This document shows positions 1 to 5,018 of a stretch of 5,018 nt of DNA, piece after piece. Position 1 is the stretch's first letter. Each line of letters starts with the position of its first letter. The stretch covers positions 1-5,018 of the forward strand of contig JAUXGY010000170.1 in assembly GCA_030621805.1 (NCBI GenBank), in the 5' to 3' direction. The position numbers were made by a program, and so were the translations under genes. Origin of the DNA: Kiritimatiellales bacterium (GTDB lineage: Bacteria > Verrucomicrobiota > Kiritimatiellia > Kiritimatiellales > Pontiellaceae). Under the pieces are notes generated by a model that saw only the letters and a list, made by a program, of their open reading frames with translations, had not been told where the DNA came from and made no database searches.

Positions 1-795
1 GTCGCCGAGTTCGGCCACCTTGCATTCGTTGCGTACATTCATCTTTTTGGCCTCCGGCGACACGGGCGCGGCGTTGCCCGTTTCCCACGTTTTTCCGTGG
101 TCGTCGGAATAGAAGATCAGGTTGGACCAACCCTTCCAGCGCTTGCCGCCCGGGATGCAAAGGCGTCCGGCATGTTTGCCATGCTTAAGCTGGATGCCGC
201 GCCCTGAGCCGAAAACAGCGATGGCCCCGACCCGGTTGCCCAGCATCCTGGTTATTTCGCGCGGTTCGCTCCATGTTTCCCCGCCGTCTTTCGACACGAT
301 GTGGAATTGCTTGCACTCCTTCTCGAGGTCACCTGATTTAACGAGCTCCTTTCTGCCCTTGTTTCCGATTTTATAGTCCCAGAGAAAGACGTTGTAGAGG
401 CAGTGAATCTGATCCGTGTCGTTGTCATAGACGATTGCGTTCGGACAGATGGAGAAGTTTTCGGCGGAGGCCGCAATAAGGGTCTTGCTCCAAGTCTTTC
501 CGTTGTTGTCGCTATGGCGAACCACCAGATCCTGCCCGGAACGGTCCGACCAACCGCTGTGATCGCGCGCCTGGGCAAGAATGACAATGCGGCCGGTTTT
601 GGTGGTGATCATTCCGGGTTCGCGAAACTGGCCGTATCGCGTTTTTGCGTCAGGAATTCCTTCAACGGCGGTTTTCCCGGCCATCATAATGTCGATGGGT
701 TCGATGGAGTTGTCGGACGATTTCGCGCAACAAACCGTGGTGGCTAAGAGTAGCGTCACCAACGCTCCGGTAGTATATTCCATCATTCGGTTCAT
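1..795 (-). CDS. Second exported sialidase-family protein, N-terminal 265 residues only
   Basis: The frame runs from ATG at 795 to the left edge, 265 codons with no stop, so the C-terminal part (including the expected nucleophile Tyr) lies outside the window. The N-terminus has a hydrophobic stretch (10-22, GALVTLLLATTVC) then CCAKSSDNS, an export signal. The adjacent cysteines do not make a convincing lipobox, so lipidation is doubtful. Asp-boxes occur at 95-102 (SDNNGKTW), 168-175 (SKDGGETW) and 230-237 (SDDHGKTW). The usual FRIP is FREP (57-60), keeping active-site R58. D84 aligns with the acid/base Asp of the neighbouring enzyme, and E257 (NECKVAEL) with its catalytic Glu. A shared GIQL-x-x-GK-x-x-GR stretch (200-211) also links the two proteins. 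Overall identity looks modest, so this is a divergent paralogue, perhaps of different specificity. Start by ATGA overlap with the upstream sialidase and an AGGAGG site. Confidence 0.85.
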   Translation of the reverse strand, partial: MNRMMEYTTGALVTLLLATTVCCAKSSDNSIEPIDIMMAGKTAVEGIPDAKTRYGQFREPGMITTKTGRIVILAQARDHSGWSDRSGQDLVVRHSDNNGKTWSKTLIAASAENFSICPNAIVYDNDTDQIHCLYNVFLWDYKIGNKGRKELVKSGDLEKECKQFHIVSKDGGETWSEPREITRMLGNRVGAIAVFGSGRGIQLKHGKHAGRLCIPGGKRWKGWSNLIFYSDDHGKTWETGNAAPVSPEAKKMNVRNECKVAELGD

Positions 796-1994
796 GGTTT
801 GCCTCCTATAACGGTTTTCTCGGATATCGTCGCATCTTCCTCAATCCAGCTCAGCGGAATGCGGATGAAGTTTAACGTCCAGTTTTGTTTGGGTGCGTGA
901 AAGGGTTCGAAAATAACACCGACGCTTCCGTCGCTCAGCTTGCACAATTGGCTATAGCCAAAATCTCCCGGCACGATTTGTTTTGAGATTTTCCAGGTTT
1001 TCCCGTTGTCGTAGGAGACGCGGAGGGTGCCGTTGACCCTGCGTGAACTATTGTTGAAATTGTTGCAGAAAATCAATCGGCTGGGGTTTTCATAGGAGTA
1101 CCGCAGAATACCGCTGTTGCAGGTGCGTCCCGCCAGTACGGGGTCGTATTCATAGGCATGCCAGCTTTTGCCACCATTCTTGCTGATGGCAACGCAACGC
1201 ATTTTCGCTTTTGTGGGTCGCGCATTCAGCATCACATCGCCGTTGTCCAATTCCGCAACGGTCACCTCATTGCACGGTTCGGTGTCTTTGATGGGAACAT
1301 ACTGGCTACGTTTCCAAGTTTTACCTTTATCGTCCGAGTAAAGCGTCGCGTTGAGCCATGTACGGTTTTTGTCGTCGATCTTGCGGGTTAAAAACAGCGG
1401 CATAACGATGCGGCCTTTGTATTTTCCGCGTTGCAATTGAATGCCGTTCGCCGGGCTTCCCGAACTGATAATCTTTCTTTTCTCGCGGCTGATCCTTGTC
1501 AGGTCACGCGTCTTGGACCAGGTTTTTCCGTCATCGTCGCTCGTGCGCATCAATAAGCGCTGCGTGCGCCCTTTGGCATAGCCGTCGTCCATCATCTTGA
1601 AGTGCCTCCCGCTACGCGCATGCAAGCCATGGGGGAATGTTTCATAAAAAAGAATGATGCGTCCGCTGTTAAGCACGACCGGCGAGGGGTTGACCATGAC
1701 AAGATCCGGATCTTTGTGGATGGTGATCACTCGGCCCCAGGTTTGACCGTCGTCCTCGCTGCGTTTGAGCACAATGTCATTACGGGCATGGTCATCTTGA
1801 ATTTGACGCCCCTCGGCAAAAACCAACACGGTTCCTTTTTGGCTGGTGACGATGGCCGGAATTCGGAAGTGCGGGTAGCCATCTTTTTTAGGCGTGAAAA
1901 CCTCGGTTGAGGTCAGGCCCGGTGCCAGTTCCGGTTCGCCGACGAAAACTGATAAAGCCAGAACCAAATTCAAAACTAGAATCATGAATCTCAT
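792..1994 (-). CDS. Exported sialidase-family (GH33-like) exo-glycosidase with five Asp-boxes
   Basis: 400 residues. A hydrophobic N-terminus (residues 4-18, MILVLNLVLALSVFV) looks like a signal peptide with no lipobox, so the enzyme is periplasmic or secreted. The six-bladed sialidase fold is shown by the FRIP motif (43-46) and five S-x-D/N-x-G-x-T/S-W Asp-boxes at 79-86, 152-159, 220-227, 271-278 and 327-334. By family position the likely active site is the arginine triad R44, R259 (LNARP) and R319, with R63, acid/base D68 (or D67), nucleophile Y347 (FGYSQL) and its partner E243 (CNEVTVAEL); E363 lies in IFEPF. The set looks complete. GH33 enzymes release terminal sialic acids, but related bacterial subfamilies take KDN or other sugars, so exact specificity is open. 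It begins by ATGA overlap with the UroD-like gene, without a clear ribosome binding site, and its stop overlaps the second sialidase start in the same way. Confidence 0.9.
   Translation of the reverse strand: MRFMILVLNLVLALSVFVGEPELAPGLTSTEVFTPKKDGYPHFRIPAIVTSQKGTVLVFAEGRQIQDDHARNDIVLKRSEDDGQTWGRVITIHKDPDLVMVNPSPVVLNSGRIILFYETFPHGLHARSGRHFKMMDDGYAKGRTQRLLMRTSDDDGKTWSKTRDLTRISREKRKIISSGSPANGIQLQRGKYKGRIVMPLFLTRKIDDKNRTWLNATLYSDDKGKTWKRSQYVPIKDTEPCNEVTVAELDNGDVMLNARPTKAKMRCVAISKNGGKSWHAYEYDPVLAGRTCNSGILRYSYENPSRLIFCNNFNNSSRRVNGTLRVSYDNGKTWKISKQIVPGDFGYSQLCKLSDGSVGVIFEPFHAPKQNWTLNFIRIPLSWIEEDATISEKTVIGGKP
802..807 (-). promoter_or_regulatory. Strong ribosome binding site (AGGAGG) for the second sialidase
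   Basis: A perfect AGGAGG on the minus strand lies 6 bases before the ATG at 795. It is embedded in the final Gly-Gly-Lys-Pro codons of the first sialidase and is the strongest Shine-Dalgarno in the window. It fixes the start of the left-edge gene. Confidence 0.85.
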
Positions 1995-3046
1995 TTTTGA
2001 TCACGCCATGTTGTTTTCAAGTCCCGCCACAAAGGAAGAAGTTTTTCTCCGCATTCGTACAGGGCGAGAAGGTTTTCAAGGGGCGTGTTCAAGGGGATCT
2101 CGCAGCCGCCGGAGATGATCCCGCGTCCCCGGCTTTGCCGAACCCAGGTCTCCGCCTCGGCCTGAATCTGGCCGACCGTTCCGTCGCGAATAACGGAAAC
2201 GGGATCGAGGTTGCCGCAGAAAACCTGATGGGATCCAAGCAGGTCGACAAATGGACCGATGTCGTCAACCAGATGGTCCACGTCGATCATGTCGGCACCC
2301 GTTTTAATCAATAGGGGAAGGATCGGTCTGATGTCGCCGCAAATGTGAAATTTAACGCGTACACCGAGTTGATGATAGAACTCCACCATTTTGACGTGGT
2401 GGGGATAGACAAACTCTTCATACAAATCGGGGCCGATCTGCGAGCAGGCCGCGTCGCCAATGCTCATGAAGTGCGCCCCGGCGGCGGCCTGTATGGCTCC
2501 CCAGCGGCATGCGTTTTCACAGATGGTGCCCAGCATGGATTTCATCTCGTCCGGATAGTCGTAGAGATCCATGCAGGCCTCCCCGAGACCCCGCAGGTCG
2601 GCATACTCGGCAAGGACCCCTTCGTGGTGGCCGCAGATTACCAGATCATCACCCTTTTGTTCTTTGAAGTATTCGACCCCCTTTACGCGGTTCATCATAA
2701 AATCGTGGACTTTGGGATTGATCGGCCAAATAAGGATGAACTGCTCTTTCCCGTTGATCAGATGGGTTTTGGCAAGCGGGAGGTCGTCTTCGGGGAATTC
2801 CACTTTCAGGCCATAGGCCTGAGCCTCGCAATAGGGATAACCCGAGGGATGAACGCATTCCGCACCCACCTTTTCCGCCGCAAAAATCATGGCGTCGGCC
2901 TGTTTTTTGTAATCGAGACAATACTGGCTAAAAGGGAGATCGATCATCCGGGCCGCTCGGGTCATCATCAGCGGGTAGACCGGAATGCGGTCCGGACCCT
3001 CACCACGAATAAAAGCGTTAAGTCGTTCAATAGCATTCATCTTCAT
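1991..3046 (-). CDS. Uroporphyrinogen decarboxylase-fold protein of the MtaA/CmuA methyltransferase type
   Basis: 351 residues, the normal size for this TIM-barrel family. The opening MNAIERLNAFIRGEGPDRIPVYP is the family N-terminus. Mid-protein IGDAACSQIGPDLYEEFVYPHH (196-217) and GNLDPVSVIRDGT (278-290) are characteristic. The key pattern is H234-x-C236-G-D followed by C315 in SGGCEIP, the His-x-Cys...Cys zinc-ligand arrangement of methylcobamide:coenzyme M methyltransferases (MtaA, MtbA) and CmuA-type proteins. In those enzymes zinc activates a thiol for methyl transfer. True haem-pathway HemE does not use this zinc site, so a methyltransferase-like role is favoured; no corrinoid-binding partner is visible nearby. 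It is probably cytoplasmic. The gap to the PhyH gene is 24 bases with no good Shine-Dalgarno (AAGAA at best), and an ATG two codons inside is an alternative start. Its stop overlaps the next start as ATGA. Confidence 0.88.
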   Translation of the reverse strand: MKMNAIERLNAFIRGEGPDRIPVYPLMMTRAARMIDLPFSQYCLDYKKQADAMIFAAEKVGAECVHPSGYPYCEAQAYGLKVEFPEDDLPLAKTHLINGKEQFILIWPINPKVHDFMMNRVKGVEYFKEQKGDDLVICGHHEGVLAEYADLRGLGEACMDLYDYPDEMKSMLGTICENACRWGAIQAAAGAHFMSIGDAACSQIGPDLYEEFVYPHHVKMVEFYHQLGVRVKFHICGDIRPILPLLIKTGADMIDVDHLVDDIGPFVDLLGSHQVFCGNLDPVSVIRDGTVGQIQAEAETWVRQSRGRGIISGGCEIPLNTPLENLLALYECGEKLLPLWRDLKTTWRDQK

Positions 3047-3070
3047 ATCATGCGGTTTCTTGGTTGTGGT

Positions 3071-3991
3071 TTATAAATTCGTCACCGGTACGCTCAGATT
3101 GCATGTTGCCGGATCAAACAGCTTCGGGAAAAAGGTGCCAGCGAGAAGTTCGCCATCGGCTGGCGCGTGAAACTTTTCCCGCATGTTTCCCGGATCATCC
3201 GGCCCAACTGCTGAACAGACACCATCACGGACGGTATTGACCAGGGTGGCGCGGCGCGGGCGGTTTGAGACGTTAGGAAACGAACCGTGCATCGTACGCG
3301 GATGATGAAATGCGGCCTGCCCCCGTTTGAGGATTACGGGCACACGGCGTTCAAAGTCAGCAAACTGGCTATCGGTTAAGACCGAGCGCACCGCATCCAT
3401 GTCGCCGGTTAAACCTGTGGGGGGCAGCTCGGGCCACAGATGACTCCCGGGAACATACCACAAGCAACCGTTTTCCTCGTCGACATCATCAAGGGCGATC
3501 CAGCAGGTCAGGTGGGCCATGGGCGCGGTCCAGTTCCAGTAGGAATAGTCCTGATGCCATGCCACGTTGCCCCCGTGTCCGGCCGGCTTACAGAAAAGCT
3601 GGTCATGCAGAAAGCGCACCACGCCGCCGCCCAGCAACTGATGGCTGGCCATACCCACCATCGGTGCCCACAGAACATCGTGGAACAAAGGTGTGGTGCG
3701 CCAGGCGCCAAGCGCATGAAACAGGCAGCTGGACGGGTCTTTTGACTCGTTCGCATGATATTCATAAAACAGCTCGCGGCCCGGAGGGTTTGGTCCGGCC
3801 AGTTGCGCTAGGTCCGTACGCAAGCGCTCTACCTGGTCTGCATCGAAGACATTGATTCCAAAAACAAATCCATCGCGTTCAAAGGAGGCCACCTGTTCGG
3901 GGCTCAAGGCCAAAGACTGCCAGTCGGCATCGGTTTCGGGCGTTGTGAACAAGTCGCTGGCAATTTCATGCTGTTGTGCATAGTCAGTCAT
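3071..3991 (-). CDS. Phytanoyl-CoA dioxygenase (PhyH)-family Fe(II)/2-oxoglutarate-dependent oxygenase
   Basis: 306 residues, starting MTDYAQQHEI, a usual length for the family. The N-terminal 'LSPEQVASFERDGFV' segment (29-43) is the typical PhyH opening. A double-stranded beta-helix core follows: R126-F-L-H-D-Q-L-F-C-K-P leads into W145-H146-Q147-D148, where H146 and D148 form the HxD iron-binding pair. The distal iron ligand is H235 in TMHGSFPNVSN. R247, twelve residues on in RPRRA, is the expected 2-oxoglutarate-binding arginine. All metal and cosubstrate residues are therefore present and an active oxygenase is expected. Family members hydroxylate acyl-CoAs, amino acids, natural products and other small molecules, and the substrate here cannot be read from sequence. 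There is no signal peptide. It overlaps the propeller gene by 8 bases and lies 24 bases upstream of the UroD-like gene. Confidence 0.9.
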   Translation of the reverse strand: MTDYAQQHEIASDLFTTPETDADWQSLALSPEQVASFERDGFVFGINVFDADQVERLRTDLAQLAGPNPPGRELFYEYHANESKDPSSCLFHALGAWRTTPLFHDVLWAPMVGMASHQLLGGGVVRFLHDQLFCKPAGHGGNVAWHQDYSYWNWTAPMAHLTCWIALDDVDEENGCLWYVPGSHLWPELPPTGLTGDMDAVRSVLTDSQFADFERRVPVILKRGQAAFHHPRTMHGSFPNVSNRPRRATLVNTVRDGVCSAVGPDDPGNMREKFHAPADGELLAGTFFPKLFDPATCNLSVPVTNL

Positions 3992-4919
3992 TTTTCTTCT
4001 CCAGTTTAGTGATGCGTCCACCGGTGATCCATTCCACTACATAGAGGTCACCCTTCGGCGCAAAGCAGGCGGCATGCGGACTGTTGAATACGCCGGGTTG
4101 CAAGTCTGAACGAGCCGTATTCGGCCATGCCTCAGGCGCGCGGGGCGGCCACCATTTCTTAGGGTCGGCATGCGGCTGAATGGCGGGATTGCAACCGATA
4201 TCTGCCTGCAGCGTCAGATCGGACGCATTGAATATTTTAACACCGGTAAAGAGTTCCGGAATCACGACCTGGTCGTTGTGGAAGTCAAACATGCAGGGAC
4301 TGTGGCAGGCCATGGAAGCGCGCAGGAACGTTCCATCGGCATCAAAAATCTGAATGCGGTGATTGGACCGGTCGGTGATCCAAACCTCAACGCCATTTGG
4401 AGTCGAACGGCAGGCAATGCCATGCGGTTCTGCGAAGGTGCCGGCCCCTTTGCTGCCGTCCCAGCTGTCTCGCTGTACGCCCTCTTGATCGTATACATGC
4501 ACCAGATTGGCCCCGTAGCCATCAGCCACATAGATGCGTCCATCGCCGGGATGTTGCGCGACCCACGTGGGCGAATAGATTTCGGTATCATAGTTCGGGT
4601 GCTGGGGAACGGGCAGGGTTTGTACAATCTCTCCATCGAGTGTGGTCTTAGCCACCACGGTACTGAACTGATCGGTAAGCCACAAATATTCCGTGCCGTT
4701 TTCCAGAACACGGGTCAGTCCATGTGCACCCCGCCATGCGCCACCGGTTTCTTTCAGCAATTCACCTTCCGCGGAGAAATGCAGCAGGGCTTCGTCGCTT
4801 TGATGAAATACAATAACGCGACCATCGGACGACACACAGACACCATGCGTCTTACCGCTCACCTGTTCATCCGTCGCGCCGGGAATACGGGCCCAGAAAT
4901 CTATCCATCGATAACACAC
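3984..4919 (-). CDS. NHL-repeat six-bladed beta-propeller protein, cytoplasmic
   Basis: 311 residues with a GTG start; this is the first usable start after an in-frame upstream stop, and propeller-like sequence begins almost at once (WIDFWARIPG, residues 5-14). Repeats of the NHL form, hydrophobic-Y/W-V/I-A/T-D followed by R/V-x-x-F/Y-D-x-x-G, are clear at about 118-150 (IYVADGYGANLVHVYD) and 160-200 (VWITDRSNHRIQIFDADG). Weaker blades lie at 22-60, 64-105 and 205-245, and a closing blade at 278-306 (DLYVVEWITGGRITKLEK). Histidines recur at the same blade position: H25, H66, H166 and H282. No signal peptide or transmembrane segment is seen, so it is probably cytoplasmic. NHL propellers serve as binding scaffolds or as lyases of the peptidyl-alpha-hydroxyglycine lyase type; which applies here is unknown. 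It overlaps the PhyH gene by 8 bases, suggesting matched production and a shared pathway or complex. Confidence 0.85.
   Translation of the reverse strand: MCYRWIDFWARIPGATDEQVSGKTHGVCVSSDGRVIVFHQSDEALLHFSAEGELLKETGGAWRGAHGLTRVLENGTEYLWLTDQFSTVVAKTTLDGEIVQTLPVPQHPNYDTEIYSPTWVAQHPGDGRIYVADGYGANLVHVYDQEGVQRDSWDGSKGAGTFAEPHGIACRSTPNGVEVWITDRSNHRIQIFDADGTFLRASMACHSPCMFDFHNDQVVIPELFTGVKIFNASDLTLQADIGCNPAIQPHADPKKWWPPRAPEAWPNTARSDLQPGVFNSPHAACFAPKGDLYVVEWITGGRITKLEKKND
3996..4002 (-). promoter_or_regulatory. Ribosome binding site (GGAGAAG) that fixes the PhyH start
   Basis: On the minus strand GGAG (4002-3999), followed by AAG, lies 7 bases before the ATG at 3991, a near-ideal Shine-Dalgarno placement. 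It lies within the last codons of the propeller gene. It argues for the start at 3991 rather than the upstream in-frame ATG at 4021, which would also lengthen the overlap between the two genes to 38 bases. Confidence 0.75.
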
Positions 4920-5018
4920 TATATTTTGGACTCCGTTTTCAGATCCTTTGCCAGCTGCGCCTGATAGTTCGCGGCCGCCACTTCATCCTCCTGACACGCG
5001 CTGCCATAATAAATCCAG
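4919..5018 (-). CDS. C-terminal fragment of an unidentified protein, cut by the right window edge
   Basis: An open frame enters from the right edge and runs 32 codons, from Trp at 5017-5015 to a TAG stop at 4921-4919. The tail begins WIYYGSACQEDEV and ends in a charged, probably helical segment (QLAKDLKTESKI). The last base of its stop codon is the first base of the next gene's GTG start, which supports it being a real upstream gene in the same operon. I do not recognise the family. The IYYGSA string loosely recalls the last blade of five-bladed glycosidases (GH43/GH130 type), but 32 residues cannot establish that. There is no membrane segment or recognisable domain in the visible part. That it is coding is moderately secure; its function is unknown. 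Confidence 0.6.
   Translation of the reverse strand, partial: WIYYGSACQEDEVAAANYQAQLAKDLKTESKI
4931..4934 (-). promoter_or_regulatory. Weak candidate ribosome binding site (GGAG) for the propeller gene
   Basis: On the minus strand GGAG lies 11 bases upstream of the GTG start at 4919, inside the end of the preceding gene. The spacing is somewhat long, so initiation may also depend on ribosomes terminating at the overlapping TAG. Confidence 0.35.

Noticed and set aside
252..587. Minus-strand open frame of 111 codons
   Set aside because: It lies in a different frame inside the second sialidase, whose frame carries Asp-boxes throughout. Its Arg/Thr/Ser-rich translation is typical of a shadow.
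723..735. Lipoprotein signal in the second sialidase (adjacent Cys22-Cys23)
   Set aside because: The residues before either cysteine (TTV or TVC) do not match the usual Leu-Ala/Ser-Gly/Ala lipobox, so lipidation is not claimed.
1991..3046. Annotation as haem-pathway HemE
   Set aside because: The His-x-Cys...Cys zinc pattern and the operon context point to the methyltransferase-like branch and not to porphyrin synthesis.
3044..3052. Three-codon mini-frame ATG ATA TGA overlapping the UroD-like start
   Set aside because: It has no ribosome binding site of its own and such short frames arise readily by chance.
3047..3070. Possible promoter or terminator in the only intergenic gap
   Set aside because: The 24 bases show no hairpin with a T-run and no paired -35/-10 boxes; it is most likely a plain intra-operon spacer.
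2345..3076. Long plus-strand open frame of 243 codons
   Set aside because: It is wholly antisense to the UroD-like gene, whose family motifs are unmistakable. It has no recognisable domain and is a codon-bias shadow.
3992..4021. Upstream ATG at 4021 as the PhyH start (10 extra residues)
   Set aside because: It would overlap the propeller gene by 38 bases, while the ATG at 3991 has an ideal GGAGAAG site 7 bases upstream and a short overlap.
4170..4964. Long plus-strand open frame of 264 codons
   Set aside because: It is antisense to the NHL propeller gene and the end of the upstream gene. The minus strand carries clear repeats and operon spacing; the plus frame shows no domain.

Overview
The window is densely coding and every supported gene lies on the minus strand, so transcription runs from high to low coordinates. 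Six genes are visible. Two run off the edges: a C-terminal scrap at the right and a 265-residue N-terminal part at the left. No stretch longer than about 24 bases is non-coding, and I see no RNA genes, insertion sequences, CRISPR arrays, internal promoters or terminators. The junctions are a 1-base overlap, an 8-base overlap, a 24-base gap and two 4-base ATGA overlaps. This is the layout of one polycistronic, partly translationally coupled operon whose promoter and terminator both lie outside the window.

In transcription order the genes are: (1) the last 32 residues of an unidentified protein (4919-5018); (2) a cytoplasmic NHL-type beta-propeller protein (3984-4919); (3) a phytanoyl-CoA dioxygenase (PhyH)-family Fe(II)/2-oxoglutarate oxygenase with an intact HxD...H...R site (3071-3991); (4) a uroporphyrinogen-decarboxylase-fold protein carrying the His-x-Cys...Cys zinc-ligand pattern of corrinoid-dependent methyltransferases such as MtaA/MtbA, so probably not a haem-pathway enzyme (1991-3046); (5) an exported sialidase-family protein with five Asp-boxes and a full set of candidate catalytic residues (792-1994); (6) a second, divergent exported sialidase-family protein, cut by the left edge (1-795).

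The organism cannot be named from the sequence. Expanded UroD-like and PhyH-family paralogues, NHL propellers and tandem secreted sialidases in one operon, with moderate GC, suggest a glycan-degrading bacterium of the Planctomycetota-Verrucomicrobiota-Lentisphaerota-Kiritimatiellota group. That is an inference from gene content only.

A working model, also inference: the two exported sialidases release sialic acid or a related acidic sugar from host or algal glycans outside the cytoplasm. The PhyH oxygenase and the UroD-like putative methyltransferase then act inside on a modified, perhaps methylated, product or aglycone. The propeller protein is a partner, scaffold or lyase. No transporter, sialic acid lyase, corrinoid protein or sulfatase is visible here, so the pathway cannot be closed from this window.
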